Of a stretch of DNA of 64,000 nt, positions 52,193-62,601 are shown piece after piece. Location of the stretch: the NCBI RefSeq assembly GCF_001280015.1, contig NZ_LGDV01000226.1:62001-126000 (forward strand), in the 5' to 3' direction. The notes beneath the pieces were generated by a model, which saw only the letters and a list, made by a program, of their open reading frames with translations, made no database searches and had not been told where the DNA came from. The stretch comes from Streptomyces sp. MMG1121. Its GTDB lineage: Bacteria > Actinomycetota > Actinomycetes > Streptomycetales > Streptomycetaceae. Numbering within the stretch: position 1 is the stretch's first letter; every line of letters starts with the position of its first letter. The translations under genes and the position numbers were made by a program.

Positions 52193-52786
52193 CTAGCCGC
52201 TTACCACCGGCTTGCCGGTGAGCTCCACGCCCGCCTCCCGCAGCTCCTCCAGCGCCCGCTCCGTCGTCTGCGCCATCACGCCCGCCGTCAGGTCCAGCAG
52301 GACCTGGGTGCGAAACCCCTCGCGGGCGGCGTCCAGCGCGGTGGCGCGCACGCAGTGGTCCGTGGCTATGCCGACCACGTCGACCTCGTCGATGTGGCGG
52401 TCGCGGAGCCAGTCGGCCAGCGGGACGTCGTTCTCGTCCTTGCCCTCGAAGCCGCTGTAGGCGCCGGCGTACGCCCCCTTGTCGAAGACCGCGTCGACCG
52501 CGCCGGAGGCGACGGCCGGGGCGAAGTTCGGGTGGAAGCCGACGCCCTCCGTGCCCGCGAGACAGTGCGCGGGCCAGGTGCGGACGTAGTCGGGGTTGTC
52601 GGCGAAGTGGCCGCCGGGTGCGATGTGCAGGTCGCGGGTGGCGACCACGTGCCGGTATCCGGTGCCCGCCGCCTGGCCGATCAGCTCCGTGATGGCTGCG
52701 GCCACGTCGGCGCCCCCGGACACCGCGAGGCTGCCCCCCTCGCAGAAGTCGTTCTGCACGTCTACGACGATCAAGGCGCGGCGCAT
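52193..52786 (-). CDS. pncA: Nicotinamidase (isochorismatase-fold amidohydrolase)
   Basis: Deamidates nicotinamide to nicotinate in NAD salvage. The 197 residues contain the catalytic triad Asp (VVDVQNDF), Lys (VFDKGAYAG) and Cys (IATDHCVRAT), and the metal site DLHIAPGGHF. It lies 115 bases downstream of pncB on the same strand, so the two steps of the Preiss-Handler salvage are together, probably one operon. Confidence 0.94.
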   Translation of the reverse strand: MRRALIVVDVQNDFCEGGSLAVSGGADVAAAITELIGQAAGTGYRHVVATRDLHIAPGGHFADNPDYVRTWPAHCLAGTEGVGFHPNFAPAVASGAVDAVFDKGAYAGAYSGFEGKDENDVPLADWLRDRHIDEVDVVGIATDHCVRATALDAAREGFRTQVLLDLTAGVMAQTTERALEELREAGVELTGKPVVSG

Positions 52787-52900
52787 GATGGATGTCCTGT
52801 CCTTCGGCCATGGGCCGACTGTGGGCTAATCAACTGAGCCTAGAGACTTCCGGGCCCGTGCGGGAGGGGGCGTTCGCAGGGGCGGACGGCGGTTCCGCCG

Positions 52901-54247
52901 TCAGCTGCCCGAGCGCCCGGTGACGTACTCCGTCGGGAGCACGGGTTCCCCCCGGGAGAGCTGGGTCGCGGACAGCGGGAGGTTCGCGCGGGCGGCGATG
53001 TGCCGGTCGCGCGGCGCGTCCAGCGGCTCGCGCGAGAGCACGTCCCCGCCCTTGATCAGCTCGACCAGCAGCTGCCGGTCCGCCAGTTCGGCCGGCACCG
53101 GCCCGGTGCCGACGACCTCGGCCTCGGCGGTCCCGTCCTCGTCCAGCCGGCGCGCCGCCCACTTGCGGCCCCCGACGGAGGTCTTGCCGCCGCTGGACTT
53201 CTTCGCGACCGGCACCAGCGGCTCCTTCGGGTCGCCGGACTCGGCGCGGGCGACCAGCTTGTAGACCATGGAGCAGGTGGGGTGCCCGGAGCCGGTCACC
53301 AGCTGGGTGCCGACGCCGTACGCGTCCACGGGGGCGGCGGCGAGGGAGGCGATCGCGTACTCGTCCAGGTCCGACGTGACGACGATCTTCGTGTTGACCG
53401 CGCCCAGCTCGTCCAGCTGCTGGCGGACCCGGTGGGCCACGAGCAGCAGGTCGCCGGAGTCGATGCGGACCGCGCCCAGCTCGGGGCCGGCCACCTCCAC
53501 CGCCGTACGGACGGCCTCGGCGACGTCGTAGGTGTCCACGAGCAGCGTGGTGCCCCGGCCGAGGGTGTCGACCTGGGCCTGGAAGGCGTCGCGCTCGTGG
53601 TCGTGGAGCAGGGTGAAGGCGTGCGCGGAGGTGCCGACGGTCGGGATGCCGTAGCGGAAGCCGGCCGCGAGGTCGGAGGTGGTCGCGAAGCCGCCGACGT
53701 AGGCCGCGCGGGCGGCGGCGACCGCCGCCAATTCGTGGGTGCGGCGGGCGCCCATCTCGATCAGCGGGCGGTCGCCGGCGGCCGAGGCCATCCGGGAGGC
53801 GGCCGCGGCGATCGCGGAGTCGTGGTTGAGGATGGAGAGGATGACCGTCTCCAGCAGCACGCACTCGGCGAAGGTGCCCTCGACGCGCATGATCGGCGAG
53901 CCGGGGAAGTACACCTCGCCCTCGGGGTAGCCCCAGACGTCACCGCTGAAGCGGTAGCCGGCGAGCCACTTCAGGGTCTCCTCGTCGACGATCTTCCGCT
54001 CACGCAGAAAGCCGAGGACGCCCGCGTCGAAGCGGAAGTTCTCCACGGCGTCCAGGACGCGTCCGGTGCCCGCCACCACGCCGTAGCGGCGCCCGTGCGG
54101 CAGCCGCCGGGTGAAGACCTCGAAGACGCTCCGCCGTTCGGCCGTACCGGCCTTGAGAGCAGCCTGGAGCATGGTCAGCTCGTACTGGTCCGTGAAGAGC
54201 GCTGTCGAGGGAACGTCCACCGGCAGCCCAAGGTCCGCTGTGTTCAT
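52901..54247 (-). CDS. pncB: Nicotinate phosphoribosyltransferase
   Basis: Makes nicotinate mononucleotide from nicotinate, PRPP and ATP. The 448-residue type II phosphoribosyltransferase has [15 protein letters not shown] near the start, the phosphorylated-His region [16 protein letters not shown], and the PRPP-binding RIDSGDL and [23 protein letters not shown]. It pairs functionally with pncA just downstream and diverges from clpS. Confidence 0.95.
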   Translation of the reverse strand: MNTADLGLPVDVPSTALFTDQYELTMLQAALKAGTAERRSVFEVFTRRLPHGRRYGVVAGTGRVLDAVENFRFDAGVLGFLRERKIVDEETLKWLAGYRFSGDVWGYPEGEVYFPGSPIMRVEGTFAECVLLETVILSILNHDSAIAAAASRMASAAGDRPLIEMGARRTHELAAVAAARAAYVGGFATTSDLAAGFRYGIPTVGTSAHAFTLLHDHERDAFQAQVDTLGRGTTLLVDTYDVAEAVRTAVEVAGPELGAVRIDSGDLLLVAHRVRQQLDELGAVNTKIVVTSDLDEYAIASLAAAPVDAYGVGTQLVTGSGHPTCSMVYKLVARAESGDPKEPLVPVAKKSSGGKTSVGGRKWAARRLDEDGTAEAEVVGTGPVPAELADRQLLVELIKGGDVLSREPLDAPRDRHIAARANLPLSATQLSRGEPVLPTEYVTGRSGS

Positions 54248-54276
54248 GGCGAGGATCGTACCCCCATCTCGTCAGT

Positions 54277-54305
54277 GTGACGATTTTTCTTCGCCGTGGC
54301 AGCAT
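54277..54305 (+). promoter_or_regulatory. Leaderless promoter of clpS
   Basis: GTGACG (54277-54282), 17-bp spacer, CAGCAT (54300-54305); GTG 54313 starts 8 bases after the -10 and has no ribosome site. Confidence 0.5.
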
Positions 54306-54312
54306 GGGCACT

Positions 54313-54621
54313 GTGACGTCACCCGCGCCCGTAGAGATCGAACGCACCGAGTCGGCGGAGGAGGTCTTCGCCGTACCCGAGCCCGACGTCCCCTGGGTCA
54401 CGATCGTCCACAACGACCCGGTCAACCTCATGAGCTATGTGACCTACGTGTTCCAGTCGTACTTCGGCTACACCAAGGACAAGGCCACCAAGCTCATGCT
54501 CGACGTCCACCACAAGGGCCGGGCGGTCGTCTCCAGCGGCAGTCGCGAGGAGATGGAACGCGACGTGCAGGCGATGCACGGCTACGGACTGTGGGCCACC
54601 CTCCAGCAGGACCGGAAGTAG
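54313..54621 (+). CDS. clpS: ATP-dependent Clp protease adaptor ClpS
   Basis: Delivers N-degron substrates to ClpA/ClpC. The 102-residue protein has the substrate-pocket motif [16 protein letters not shown] and the later [12 protein letters not shown], with the ClpS fold complete. The gene start is placed at GTG 54313 on promoter grounds; ATG 54304 would add MGT. A DUF2017 gene follows 12 bases on. Confidence 0.94.
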   Translation: MTSPAPVEIERTESAEEVFAVPEPDVPWVTIVHNDPVNLMSYVTYVFQSYFGYTKDKATKLMLDVHHKGRAVVSSGSREEMERDVQAMHGYGLWATLQQDRK

Positions 54622-54633
54622 CGAACCGACCCC

Positions 54634-55239
54634 ATGCCCGGACATTTCGAACCGCTCCCCGGCGGCGGCGCGGCCGTCGCGCTCGACGACGTCGAGATCT
54701 CCATCATCCGCTCGCTGGCCGTCCAGCTCCTGGAACTCATCGGTCCCGGCCCCGGCGCCGAGGCCTCCGAGGACCCGCTCGCCGAGCTGTTCGCGGAGGG
54801 CCCGAGCGAGCCGCCCGCCGACCCGGTCCTCAGAAGGCTCTTCCCGGACGCCTACAGCGACCCCGAGAAGGCTCCCGACTCGCCCGCCGACGCCGAGGAA
54901 CGCCAGGCCCACTCCGCCGAGTTCCGCCGCTACACCGAGAACGACCTGCGGGCCGGCAAGCGCGAGAACGCGCTCGCGGTGATCCGCACCCTCGACGCGC
55001 TCGCCCCTGTGGACGAGGGCGGGGCGGTGCTGAAGCTGGCGCCGGGGGAGTCCCGGCAGTGGCTCGGCGCCCTCAACGACCTGCGGCTCGCGATCGGCGC
55101 CCGGCTGGAAATCACCGACGAGGACGACACCGATCTGCTCTACCGGCTCCCGGACGAGGACCCGCGCAAGCCGATGGTGATGGCCTACCTGTGGCTCGGC
55201 GGGCTCCAGGAAACCCTGGTCACGACCCTGATGCCGTAG
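54634..55239 (+). CDS. DUF2017 family protein
   Basis: A 201-residue actinobacterial protein, regularly found just behind clpS. Conserved segments are VEISIIRSLAVQLLELIG, RRLFPDAY and QWLGALNDLRLAIGARLEI. It is probably helical. The role is unknown; the fixed linkage suggests a part in ClpS-ClpC proteolysis. Confidence 0.85.
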   Translation: MPGHFEPLPGGGAAVALDDVEISIIRSLAVQLLELIGPGPGAEASEDPLAELFAEGPSEPPADPVLRRLFPDAYSDPEKAPDSPADAEERQAHSAEFRRYTENDLRAGKRENALAVIRTLDALAPVDEGGAVLKLAPGESRQWLGALNDLRLAIGARLEITDEDDTDLLYRLPDEDPRKPMVMAYLWLGGLQETLVTTLMP

Positions 55240-55580
55240 CCGCAGCGCCGGCCGGGGGCGTTTTACGGTGTACGAGTGTTCGCTCAGCGGACGCTCAAAT
55301 CCGGATAACGATCCCGTCACCGTTCCGGCCTGGTTTGCCGCATTCGTGCGGTCTTTGTCCGCTTTTACCTGTGCGATGCGCCACACCGCGCCCCTGTGAT
55401 CATTATTGCGGCTGTGATAAATCTTCACGACCGCCCGGCGAACACCACCCATGTTCGGCCGGGTGCGCCACCGAGCCGACGACCGTCGGCCAGGCAACAG
55501 CTCCATCATCCGGGGGGATCGAGATCCGATCCGAGGCCGACGAAAGGCCCGGATCGGTTATGGAGAAAGGCGCACCACAC
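55240..55580 (+). promoter_or_regulatory. Structured leader upstream of the amino acid permease
   Basis: 340 bases without a gene. Hairpins: GCCGAC-GACC-GTCGGC at 55475-55490, and a larger one at 55526-55557 (CCGATCCG plus GGCC paired with GGCC plus CGGATCGG, one bulged A, 7-base loop) that ends five bases before the permease ribosome site GGAGAAAGG. Two CTGTGAT words 18 bp apart (55394, 55412) lie in an A+T-rich segment that may be the promoter. No known riboswitch class is recognised. Confidence 0.5.
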
Positions 55581-57011
55581 ATGACCTCAGCGCAGGTCGA
55601 TCAGCATCACGACGGCAATGAGGCCGTGCGGGACGGCGAGGGCGGCGAGGGGTATCAGCGCGGGCTCGGGGCCCGGCAGATCCAGATGATCGCCATCGGC
55701 GGTGCCATCGGCACCGGCCTGTTCCTCGGCGCGGGCAAGGGCATTTCCAAGGCCGGCCCCAGCCTGATCCTGGCGTACGCCGTCGCGGGCCTCGTCATCT
55801 TCCTGATCATGCGGGCACTCGGCGAACTGCTGATGTACCGCCCGGTGTCGGGTTCGTTCTCGGAGTACGCGCGCGAGTTCATCGGTCCCTTCGCGGGCTT
55901 CGTCACCGGCTGGACGTACTGGCTGTTCTGGGTGGTCACCGGCATCACCGAGGTCACCGCCGCGGCCGCCTACATGACGTACTGGTTCGACATCCCGCAG
56001 TGGGTCTCGGCCCTGATCTTCACGGTCGTGCTGTACACCGCCAACCTGATCTCCGTGAAGCTCTTCGGTGAGCTGGAGTTCTGGTTCTCCATGGTCAAGG
56101 TCACCGCGATCATCGGCATGATCCTGATCTGCGCCGGCATCCTCACGATCGGCTTCTCCGACGCGGGCGACACCGCCTCCGTGAGCCACCTGTGGGACGA
56201 CGGCGGCTTCTTCCCACACGGCGTCGGCAGCACCCTGATGACCCTGCAGATGGTCATGTTCGCCTTCCTCGCCGTCGAGCTGGTCGGTGTGACCGCGGGC
56301 GAGTCGAAGGACCCGAAGAAGGTGCTGCCCAAGGCGATCAACACCGTGCCGTGGCGCATCGCCGTCTTCTACGTCGGCGCGCTGATCATGATCCTGTCGG
56401 TCGTGCCGTGGACGAACTTCCACCCGGGCGTGAGCCCCTTCGTCGCCGCCTTCCAGAAGATGGGCCTGGCCGCGGGCGCGGGCATCGTCAACTTCGTCGT
56501 CCTCACGGCCGCGCTGTCCTCCTGCAACTCCGGCATGTACTCCACCGGCCGGATGCTGCGCGACCTGGCGCTCAACAGCCAGGGCCCCAGGGCCTTCACC
56601 AGGCTGACCCGCAGCGGCACCCCGCTCGTCGGCACGACGTTCTCCGCCGCGCTGATGCTGGTCGGCGTCTGGATCAACTACCAGTGGCCGGGCAAGGCGT
56701 TCGACTACGTGGTGTCCTTCGCGACCATCTCCGGCATGTGGGCCTGGATCGTCATCCTGATCTGCCAGATCCGCTACCGGATGAAGGCCGACCGGGGCGA
56801 GCTGCCGCAGAGCGAGTTCCGTGCGCCGGGCGCCCCGTACACCAGCGTCTTCGCGCTGCTGTTCATCTTCATGGTGATCGTGCTGATGGGCATCGACAAG
56901 GACGCCCGGGTCTCGCTGTACTGTGCTCCGCTGTGGGCCGCGATCCTCGGTGTCTCCTACGGGGTGCTCAAGCGCCGCAACCCGGAGGCCGCGGCCTTCG
57001 CCAAGCGCTGA
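55581..57011 (+). CDS. APC-family amino acid permease (CycA/GabP-like)
   Basis: A 476-residue permease with 12 hydrophobic helices. The AAT-family signature is clear: RGLGARQIQMIAIGGAIGTG, GELLMYRPVSGSF, and LTAALSSCNSGMYSTGRML as in D-serine/D-alanine/glycine carriers. The ligand could be glycine, D-alanine, GABA or an aromatic amino acid; sequence alone does not decide. ATG 55581 is chosen with GGAGAAAGG (55562-55570); ATG 55560 is an alternative start. Confidence 0.87.
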   Translation: MTSAQVDQHHDGNEAVRDGEGGEGYQRGLGARQIQMIAIGGAIGTGLFLGAGKGISKAGPSLILAYAVAGLVIFLIMRALGELLMYRPVSGSFSEYAREFIGPFAGFVTGWTYWLFWVVTGITEVTAAAAYMTYWFDIPQWVSALIFTVVLYTANLISVKLFGELEFWFSMVKVTAIIGMILICAGILTIGFSDAGDTASVSHLWDDGGFFPHGVGSTLMTLQMVMFAFLAVELVGVTAGESKDPKKVLPKAINTVPWRIAVFYVGALIMILSVVPWTNFHPGVSPFVAAFQKMGLAAGAGIVNFVVLTAALSSCNSGMYSTGRMLRDLALNSQGPRAFTRLTRSGTPLVGTTFSAALMLVGVWINYQWPGKAFDYVVSFATISGMWAWIVILICQIRYRMKADRGELPQSEFRAPGAPYTSVFALLFIFMVIVLMGIDKDARVSLYCAPLWAAILGVSYGVLKRRNPEAAAFAKR

Positions 57012-57098
57012 CACTCCCGCCGGACGCCTCCGAAGGGACGTCCGCCGCCGGGAGCACTCGTGGTGCCCTCGGTGGCAGCCGCTCAGGACGTCCAGCAT

Positions 57099-57139
57099 GT
57101 GGGCCGTCCCGTACCGCACCTCGGTACGGGACGGCCCAC
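57099..57139. terminator. 18-bp perfect hairpin between permease and mec
   Basis: 57099-57116 pairs perfectly with 57122-57139, loop CACCT. It ends the permease transcript just before the mec promoter (TATCCT at 57144-57149). Confidence 0.8.
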
Positions 57140-57156
57140 TGCTTATCCTGGCCGAC

Positions 57157-57579
57157 ATGCTGACCATCACCCAGGCCCTGTACGACCAGATCGTCGCCCA
57201 CGCGCGCGAGGACCACCCCGACGAGGCGTGCGGCGTGGTCGCCGGCCCGGTGGGCGCCGGCCGCCCCGAGCGGTTCGTCCCGATGCTCAACGCGGCCCGC
57301 TCGCCCACCTTCTACGAGTTCGACTCGCAGGACCTCCTCAAGCTCTACCGTGAGCTGGACGACCGCGACGAGGAGCCGGTGATCATCTACCACTCCCACA
57401 CCGCGACCGAGGCCCACCCCTCCCGCACCGACATCTCCTACGCCAACGAGCCCGGCGCGCACTACGTCCTGGTGTCCACCGCCGACACCGACGGCCTCGG
57501 CGACTTCCAGTTCCGTTCGTTCCGGATCGTGGACGGTGAGGTCACGGAAGAGGAGGTCAAGGTCGTGGAAGCCTACTGA
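57157..57579 (+). CDS. mec: JAMM/MPN metallopeptidase, CysO-cysteine hydrolase (Mec+)
   Basis: A 140-residue Zn peptidase. The JAMM motif is the Glu in DEACGVVAG plus YHSHTATEAHPSRTD (HxH-x10-D). In M. tuberculosis Mec+ cleaves cysteine from the CysO-cysteine adduct. Here CysO and CysM genes follow on the same strand. TATCCT (57144-57149) 7 bases before ATG 57157 suggests a leaderless message. Since the CysO here has two residues beyond Gly-Gly, Mec+ may also mature it. Confidence 0.9.
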   Translation: MLTITQALYDQIVAHAREDHPDEACGVVAGPVGAGRPERFVPMLNAARSPTFYEFDSQDLLKLYRELDDRDEEPVIIYHSHTATEAHPSRTDISYANEPGAHYVLVSTADTDGLGDFQFRSFRIVDGEVTEEEVKVVEAY

Positions 57580-57658
57580 TCTCACTCCTTGGTCGGAATA
57601 TATCCGCCATGTGGGATCACACTCCTGGCCCCGGACCGGGAATCGATACGATGAGCCC

Positions 57659-57691
57659 ATGGTTCTGACTGTGGTGCGCGCTGACAGCTGA
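57659..57691 (+). CDS. Possible leaderless 10-residue upstream peptide
   Basis: ATG GTT ... TGA encodes MVLTVVRADS. TACGAT (57647-57652) lies 6 bases before the ATG, so translation would begin at the 5' end of the cysO-cysM message. There is no cysteine codon, so it is not an obvious cysteine attenuator. I recall similar short peptides in Streptomyces sulfur-gene leaders but cannot verify conservation. Confidence 0.4.
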   Translation: MVLTVVRADS

Positions 57692-57741
57692 CGTACCGCG
57701 CCCGCTGCCCCGACGACACCTTCCGACAGGAGCCCGCAACC

Positions 57742-58978
<1,237 letters not shown>

Positions 58979-59008
58979 CAGCGCGGAAACCTGCATCAAG
59001 TGGTCGCC

Positions 59009-59030
59009 AGCCCCCTCTTATGAGGGGGCT
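59009..59030 (+). terminator. Hairpin after cysM
   Basis: AGCCCCCTC, TTAT loop, GAGGGGGCT: a perfect 9-bp stem. Confidence 0.7.
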
Positions 59031-59251
59031 AAGCCATTCCTATGGCGCGGCAAAGAAATCGACCCGGTACTGCCGGTGACGAACCGGGCGGGTCTACGTT
59101 CCTCCCGCACCCTGACATGTAACGCTCACAAAGCGGCATGTCGGGTGCCTGCGAATGTCATGCTCATGACTGCGCGGTCTCGCCGCCGCTACGCGCGTCA
59201 CGGGCCTGCCAATCCAGTGCGAATCCCCACTTCAACCGGAGGCAGTTCCCC

Positions 59252-61326
59252 ATGCGTGAGTCACGCCCGAGCAGCCGGAGACGGAGTCTTCGAAGACTCG
59301 TCGCCGTCGCCTTCCCCGCCCTCGCCCTCACCGTCGCCGGGCTCGCCGCAGCGCCGACGGCCGGGGCCCAGGCCGCCGCCGCTCCCGCGCCCCACACCAC
59401 GAAGGTGACGCAGAACAGCAAGGCTCTGACCGACCCGAAGCGGCAGACGTTCCACACCACCGGCAAGGCCGGCCAGAAGGTGCCGACCCAGCACCTGTGC
59501 GCCACCGCCGAGCCGGGTCATGCGTCCTGCTTCGCCCAGCGCCGCACCGACATCAGCAGCGCCTGGCCTCGGCGCTCGCCGCCGCGACGCCCTCCGGCCT
59601 CTCGCCGGCCAACCTGCACAGCGCCTACAACCTGCCCACGTCGGCCGGTTCCGGTATGACCGTCGGCATTGTGGACGCCTACAACGACCCCAACGCCGAG
59701 TCGGACCTGGCGACTTACCGCTCCACCTACGGCCTGTCCGCCTGCACCAAGGCCAACGGCTGCTTCAAGCAGGTCAGCCAGACCGGCTCCACCACCTCGC
59801 TGCCGACCAACGACAGCGGCTGGGCCGGCGAAGAGATGCTCGACATCGACATGGTCAGCGCGGTCTGCCCGAACTGCAGCATCGTCCTGGTCGAGGCCAA
59901 CTCCGCGAACGACACCGACCTCGGCACCGCCGAGAACGAGGCCGTCGCGCTGGGCGCCAAGTTCGTCTCCAACAGCTGGGGCGGCTCCGAGGCCTCCTCG
60001 CAGACCAGCGAGGACTCCCAGTACTTCAAGCACCCCGGTGTCGCGATCACCGTCTCCGCGGGTGACTCCGGCTACGGCGCCGAGTACCCGGCGACCTCCC
60101 AGTACGTGACCGCCGTCGGCGGCACCGCGCTCTCCACCGCCTCCAACTCCCGTGGCTGGAGCGAGTCGGTCTGGAACACCTCCAGCACCGAGGGCACCGG
60201 CTCCGGCTGCTCGGCGTACGACCCGAAGCCGAGCTGGCAGACCGACACCGGCTGCTCCAAGCGCATGGAGGCCGACGTCTCCGCCGTCGCCGACCCGGCC
60301 ACCGGCGTCGCGGTCTACGACACCTACGGCGGCTCCGGCTGGGCGGTCTACGGCGGCACCAGCGCCTCCTCGCCGATCATCGCCTCGGTCTACGCCCTCG
60401 CCGGCGCCCCGGGCGCGAGCGACTACCCGGCGAAGTACCCGTACCAGCACACCAGCAACCTGTACGACGTGACCAGCGGCAGCAACGGCTCCTGCTCCCC
60501 GTCGTACTACTGCACCGCGGGCACCGGCTACGACGGTCCGACCGGCTGGGGCACCCCGAACGGCACCGCGGCCTTCACCTCCGGCGGTGGCACCGGCGGC
60601 AACACGGTGAGCGTCACCAACCCCGGCAGCCAGTCGACCACCACCGGCAGCTCGGCCAGCCTGCAGATATCGGCCTCCGACAGCGGCGGCGCCGCGCTGA
60701 CCTACAGCGCCACCGGCCTGCCGAGCGGCCTGTCGATCAACAGCTCCACCGGCCTGATCTCCGGCACCGCGTCCACCGCGGGCACCTACCAGGTCACGGT
60801 CACCGCCACCGACTCCACCGGCGCCACCGGCTCGACCTCCTTCACCTGGACCGTCGGCACCTCCGGCGGCGGTGGCTGCACCTCGGCGCAGCTGCTCGGC
60901 AACCAGGGCTTCGAGTCGGGCAACAGCACCTGGAGCGCCTCCAGCGGGGTCATCACCAACGACTCCGGCGAGGCGGCGCACAGCGGCTCGTACTACGCCT
61001 GGCTCGACGGCTACGGCTCCAGCCACACCGACACCCTGTCCCAGTCGGTGACCATCCCGGCCGGCTGCAAGGCGAGCTTCACCTTCTACCTGCACATCGA
61101 CACCGCCGAGACGGGCAGCACCGCGTACGACAAGCTGACCGTGAGCGCCGGTTCGACGACCCTGGCGACGTACTCGAACCTCAACAAGGCCTCCGGGTAC
61201 GCGCAGAAGACCTTCGACCTGTCCTCGTTCGCGGGCCAGACGGTCACCCTGAAGTTCAACGGGGTGGAGGACTCCTCCCTCCAGACCAGCTTCGTCGTGG
61301 ACGACACGGCCGTGACGACCAGCTGA
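59252..61326 (+). pseudogene. Secreted S53-family (sedolisin/kumamolisin-like) protease gene with a frameshift
   Basis: ATG 59252 (GGAGG at 59238-59242) opens a signal peptide ([20 protein letters not shown]) and a short propeptide ending FAQRRTDI. From there the protein continues one base back: [20 protein letters not shown], then the S53 catalytic domain with GEEMLDID (Glu and Asp), and the Ser in [10 protein letters not shown] Ig-like domain ([19 protein letters not shown]) and a C-terminal beta-sandwich domain follow, to TGA 61324. The shift lies near 59552-59556, where one A seems missing from ATCAAGCAG. Either a recent null allele or a sequencing error. Confidence 0.85.
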
Positions 61327-61347
61327 TCAGCACCATGTGAAAGCGGT

Positions 61348-61392
61348 GATCCCGCACACGACAGGTCCGTCCGTCGTGTGCGGGATCCTTTT
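61348..61392 (+). terminator. Intrinsic terminator after the S53 protease
   Basis: GATCCCGCACACGAC (61348-61362) pairs perfectly with 61373-61387; CTTTT follows. Confidence 0.88.
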
Positions 61393-61461
61393 GCGCCGGT
61401 GGTACGTCACATCTGCACCAGGCGGCCGCCCCCACGGCCACGGCAGAAAGGCGAAACCCCC

Positions 61462-61923
61462 ATGCGCCGTACGACCACGTCCCTCGCCCTCGCGGGCGCA
61501 GCCCTGCTGCTCGCCGGATGCGGATCCCAGAGCGGCAAGGACACGGGCCCCGCGAGCGGCGGCAAGGTGTCACCGTCGGCCTCCTCCGCACCGGCCTCGG
61601 GCGGCTGTGCCGCCACCGTGGAGCTGAAGGCCGCCGACACCGGCCACAGCGTCTGCGTGGCCAAGGGCGGTGAGGTCCGGCTGACCCTGGACGGCACCAA
61701 ATCCCGCCCCTGGAAGCCGGTCATGGCGAGCGGCGGCGCGCTGAAGGGCATCAACGCGGGCTTCGTCGTCCAGCCCGGCAACGCCACGGCCGCCTACCAC
61801 GCGGTGGCCGCCGGAACCGAGAAGCTGACCTCGTCCCGCCCCCTGTGCGCCGAGCCCACCGCGCCGGGCGGGGTGTCCTGCAAGGGCATCCAGGAGTGGA
61901 CGGTGACCGTGACCGTGAAGTAG
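61462..61923 (+). CDS. Small lipoprotein, DUF4232-like or hypothetical
   Basis: A 153-residue lipoprotein with lipobox LLLAGC (Cys20) after a basic, hydrophobic signal. A Ser/Gly/Pro linker precedes a beta-rich domain with four cysteines (GCAATVEL, HSVCVAK, RPLCAEP, VSCKGIQ) that may form two disulfides. The family could not be settled. It converges on the next gene, only four bases apart. Confidence 0.72.
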   Translation: MRRTTTSLALAGAALLLAGCGSQSGKDTGPASGGKVSPSASSAPASGGCAATVELKAADTGHSVCVAKGGEVRLTLDGTKSRPWKPVMASGGALKGINAGFVVQPGNATAAYHAVAAGTEKLTSSRPLCAEPTAPGGVSCKGIQEWTVTVTVK

Positions 61924-61927
61924 GCGA

Positions 61928-62386
61928 TCAGTTCGCGAGGTGTCGTACCTGGTCCCACAGGACCGGGTCGACCACGCCCACCCGGCGCCGGAAGTCGTCC
62001 ACCGGCACCTCGCGCAGCTCGTCGGTCTCCAGGAAGCTCGGCCGGCCGCGGGCGTCGCCGACCGCGCCGGGCGGGAGCGGGATCACCCCGGACCGCTCGT
62101 CGTGGTACTTGCTGGTGATCTTCGCGACCGTGGCCCGGTTCCCGCGCACCGCCAGCACCAGACAGGGCCGGTCCTTGACGGCTTCGGCGCGGTCCTCGTA
62201 GGGGACGTCCGCCCACCAGATGTCCCCCGGGGCCGGCCGTTCGGCACGCGCGCGCGTGCCCGTGTGCCCGCGCGGCCGCAGACGTCGCCCACCGGGCCGG
62301 CGACCGCGTCCCCAGCCGTCGACGAGCGTGGCGACCAGCGCGAGCAGTACCACCGCCGCGAGCGCCAGCCACCAGGACGTGTCCAT
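61928..62386 (-). CDS. Membrane-anchored PemK/MazF-like domain protein
   Basis: A 152-residue protein. An N-terminal transmembrane helix (WWLALAAVVLLALVATLV) and an Arg/Gly-rich linker lead to a PemK/MazF-type domain at about 50-150: APGDIWWADVPYEDRAEAVKDRPCLVLAVRGN, matching the GDIWW...KxRPxLVL pattern of the toxins. No antitoxin gene is next to it on the same strand. It may be a non-toxic or membrane-confined relative, widespread in Streptomyces. ATG 62386 is the only good start. Confidence 0.75.
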   Translation of the reverse strand: MDTSWWLALAAVVLLALVATLVDGWGRGRRPGGRRLRPRGHTGTRARAERPAPGDIWWADVPYEDRAEAVKDRPCLVLAVRGNRATVAKITSKYHDERSGVIPLPPGAVGDARGRPSFLETDELREVPVDDFRRRVGVVDPVLWDQVRHLAN

Positions 62387-62601
62387 ACGACGACGTTACC
62401 GGCGCGCGCCGCGGATCGCGCGCCCTTGGCGGATCCTTCTGCGCCCCCTTTCCAGCCGAACCGGTGACAGCGCAGGTGAGTTCGCCCACAACGGCCCTTT
62501 GCGGAGGAGCGACGCGTGCTTTCGCGCCTTACGCTCGACAAACCGCACGACCCCCGTTTCCTGCCCTTTTGATCTTTCCCGCCAACGGAGGTTTCTGCTT
62601 C

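Noticed and set aside
55395..55435. CRP-type site (TGTGAT direct repeats and GTGA-N7-TCAC) upstream of the permease
   Set aside because: The spacer is 7 instead of 6 and the second TGTGAT is a direct, not inverted, copy; too weak to claim.
55240..55580. A ydaO-type (c-di-AMP) or glycine riboswitch in the permease leader
   Set aside because: The conserved sequence blocks of these classes are not found; only generic hairpins are seen.
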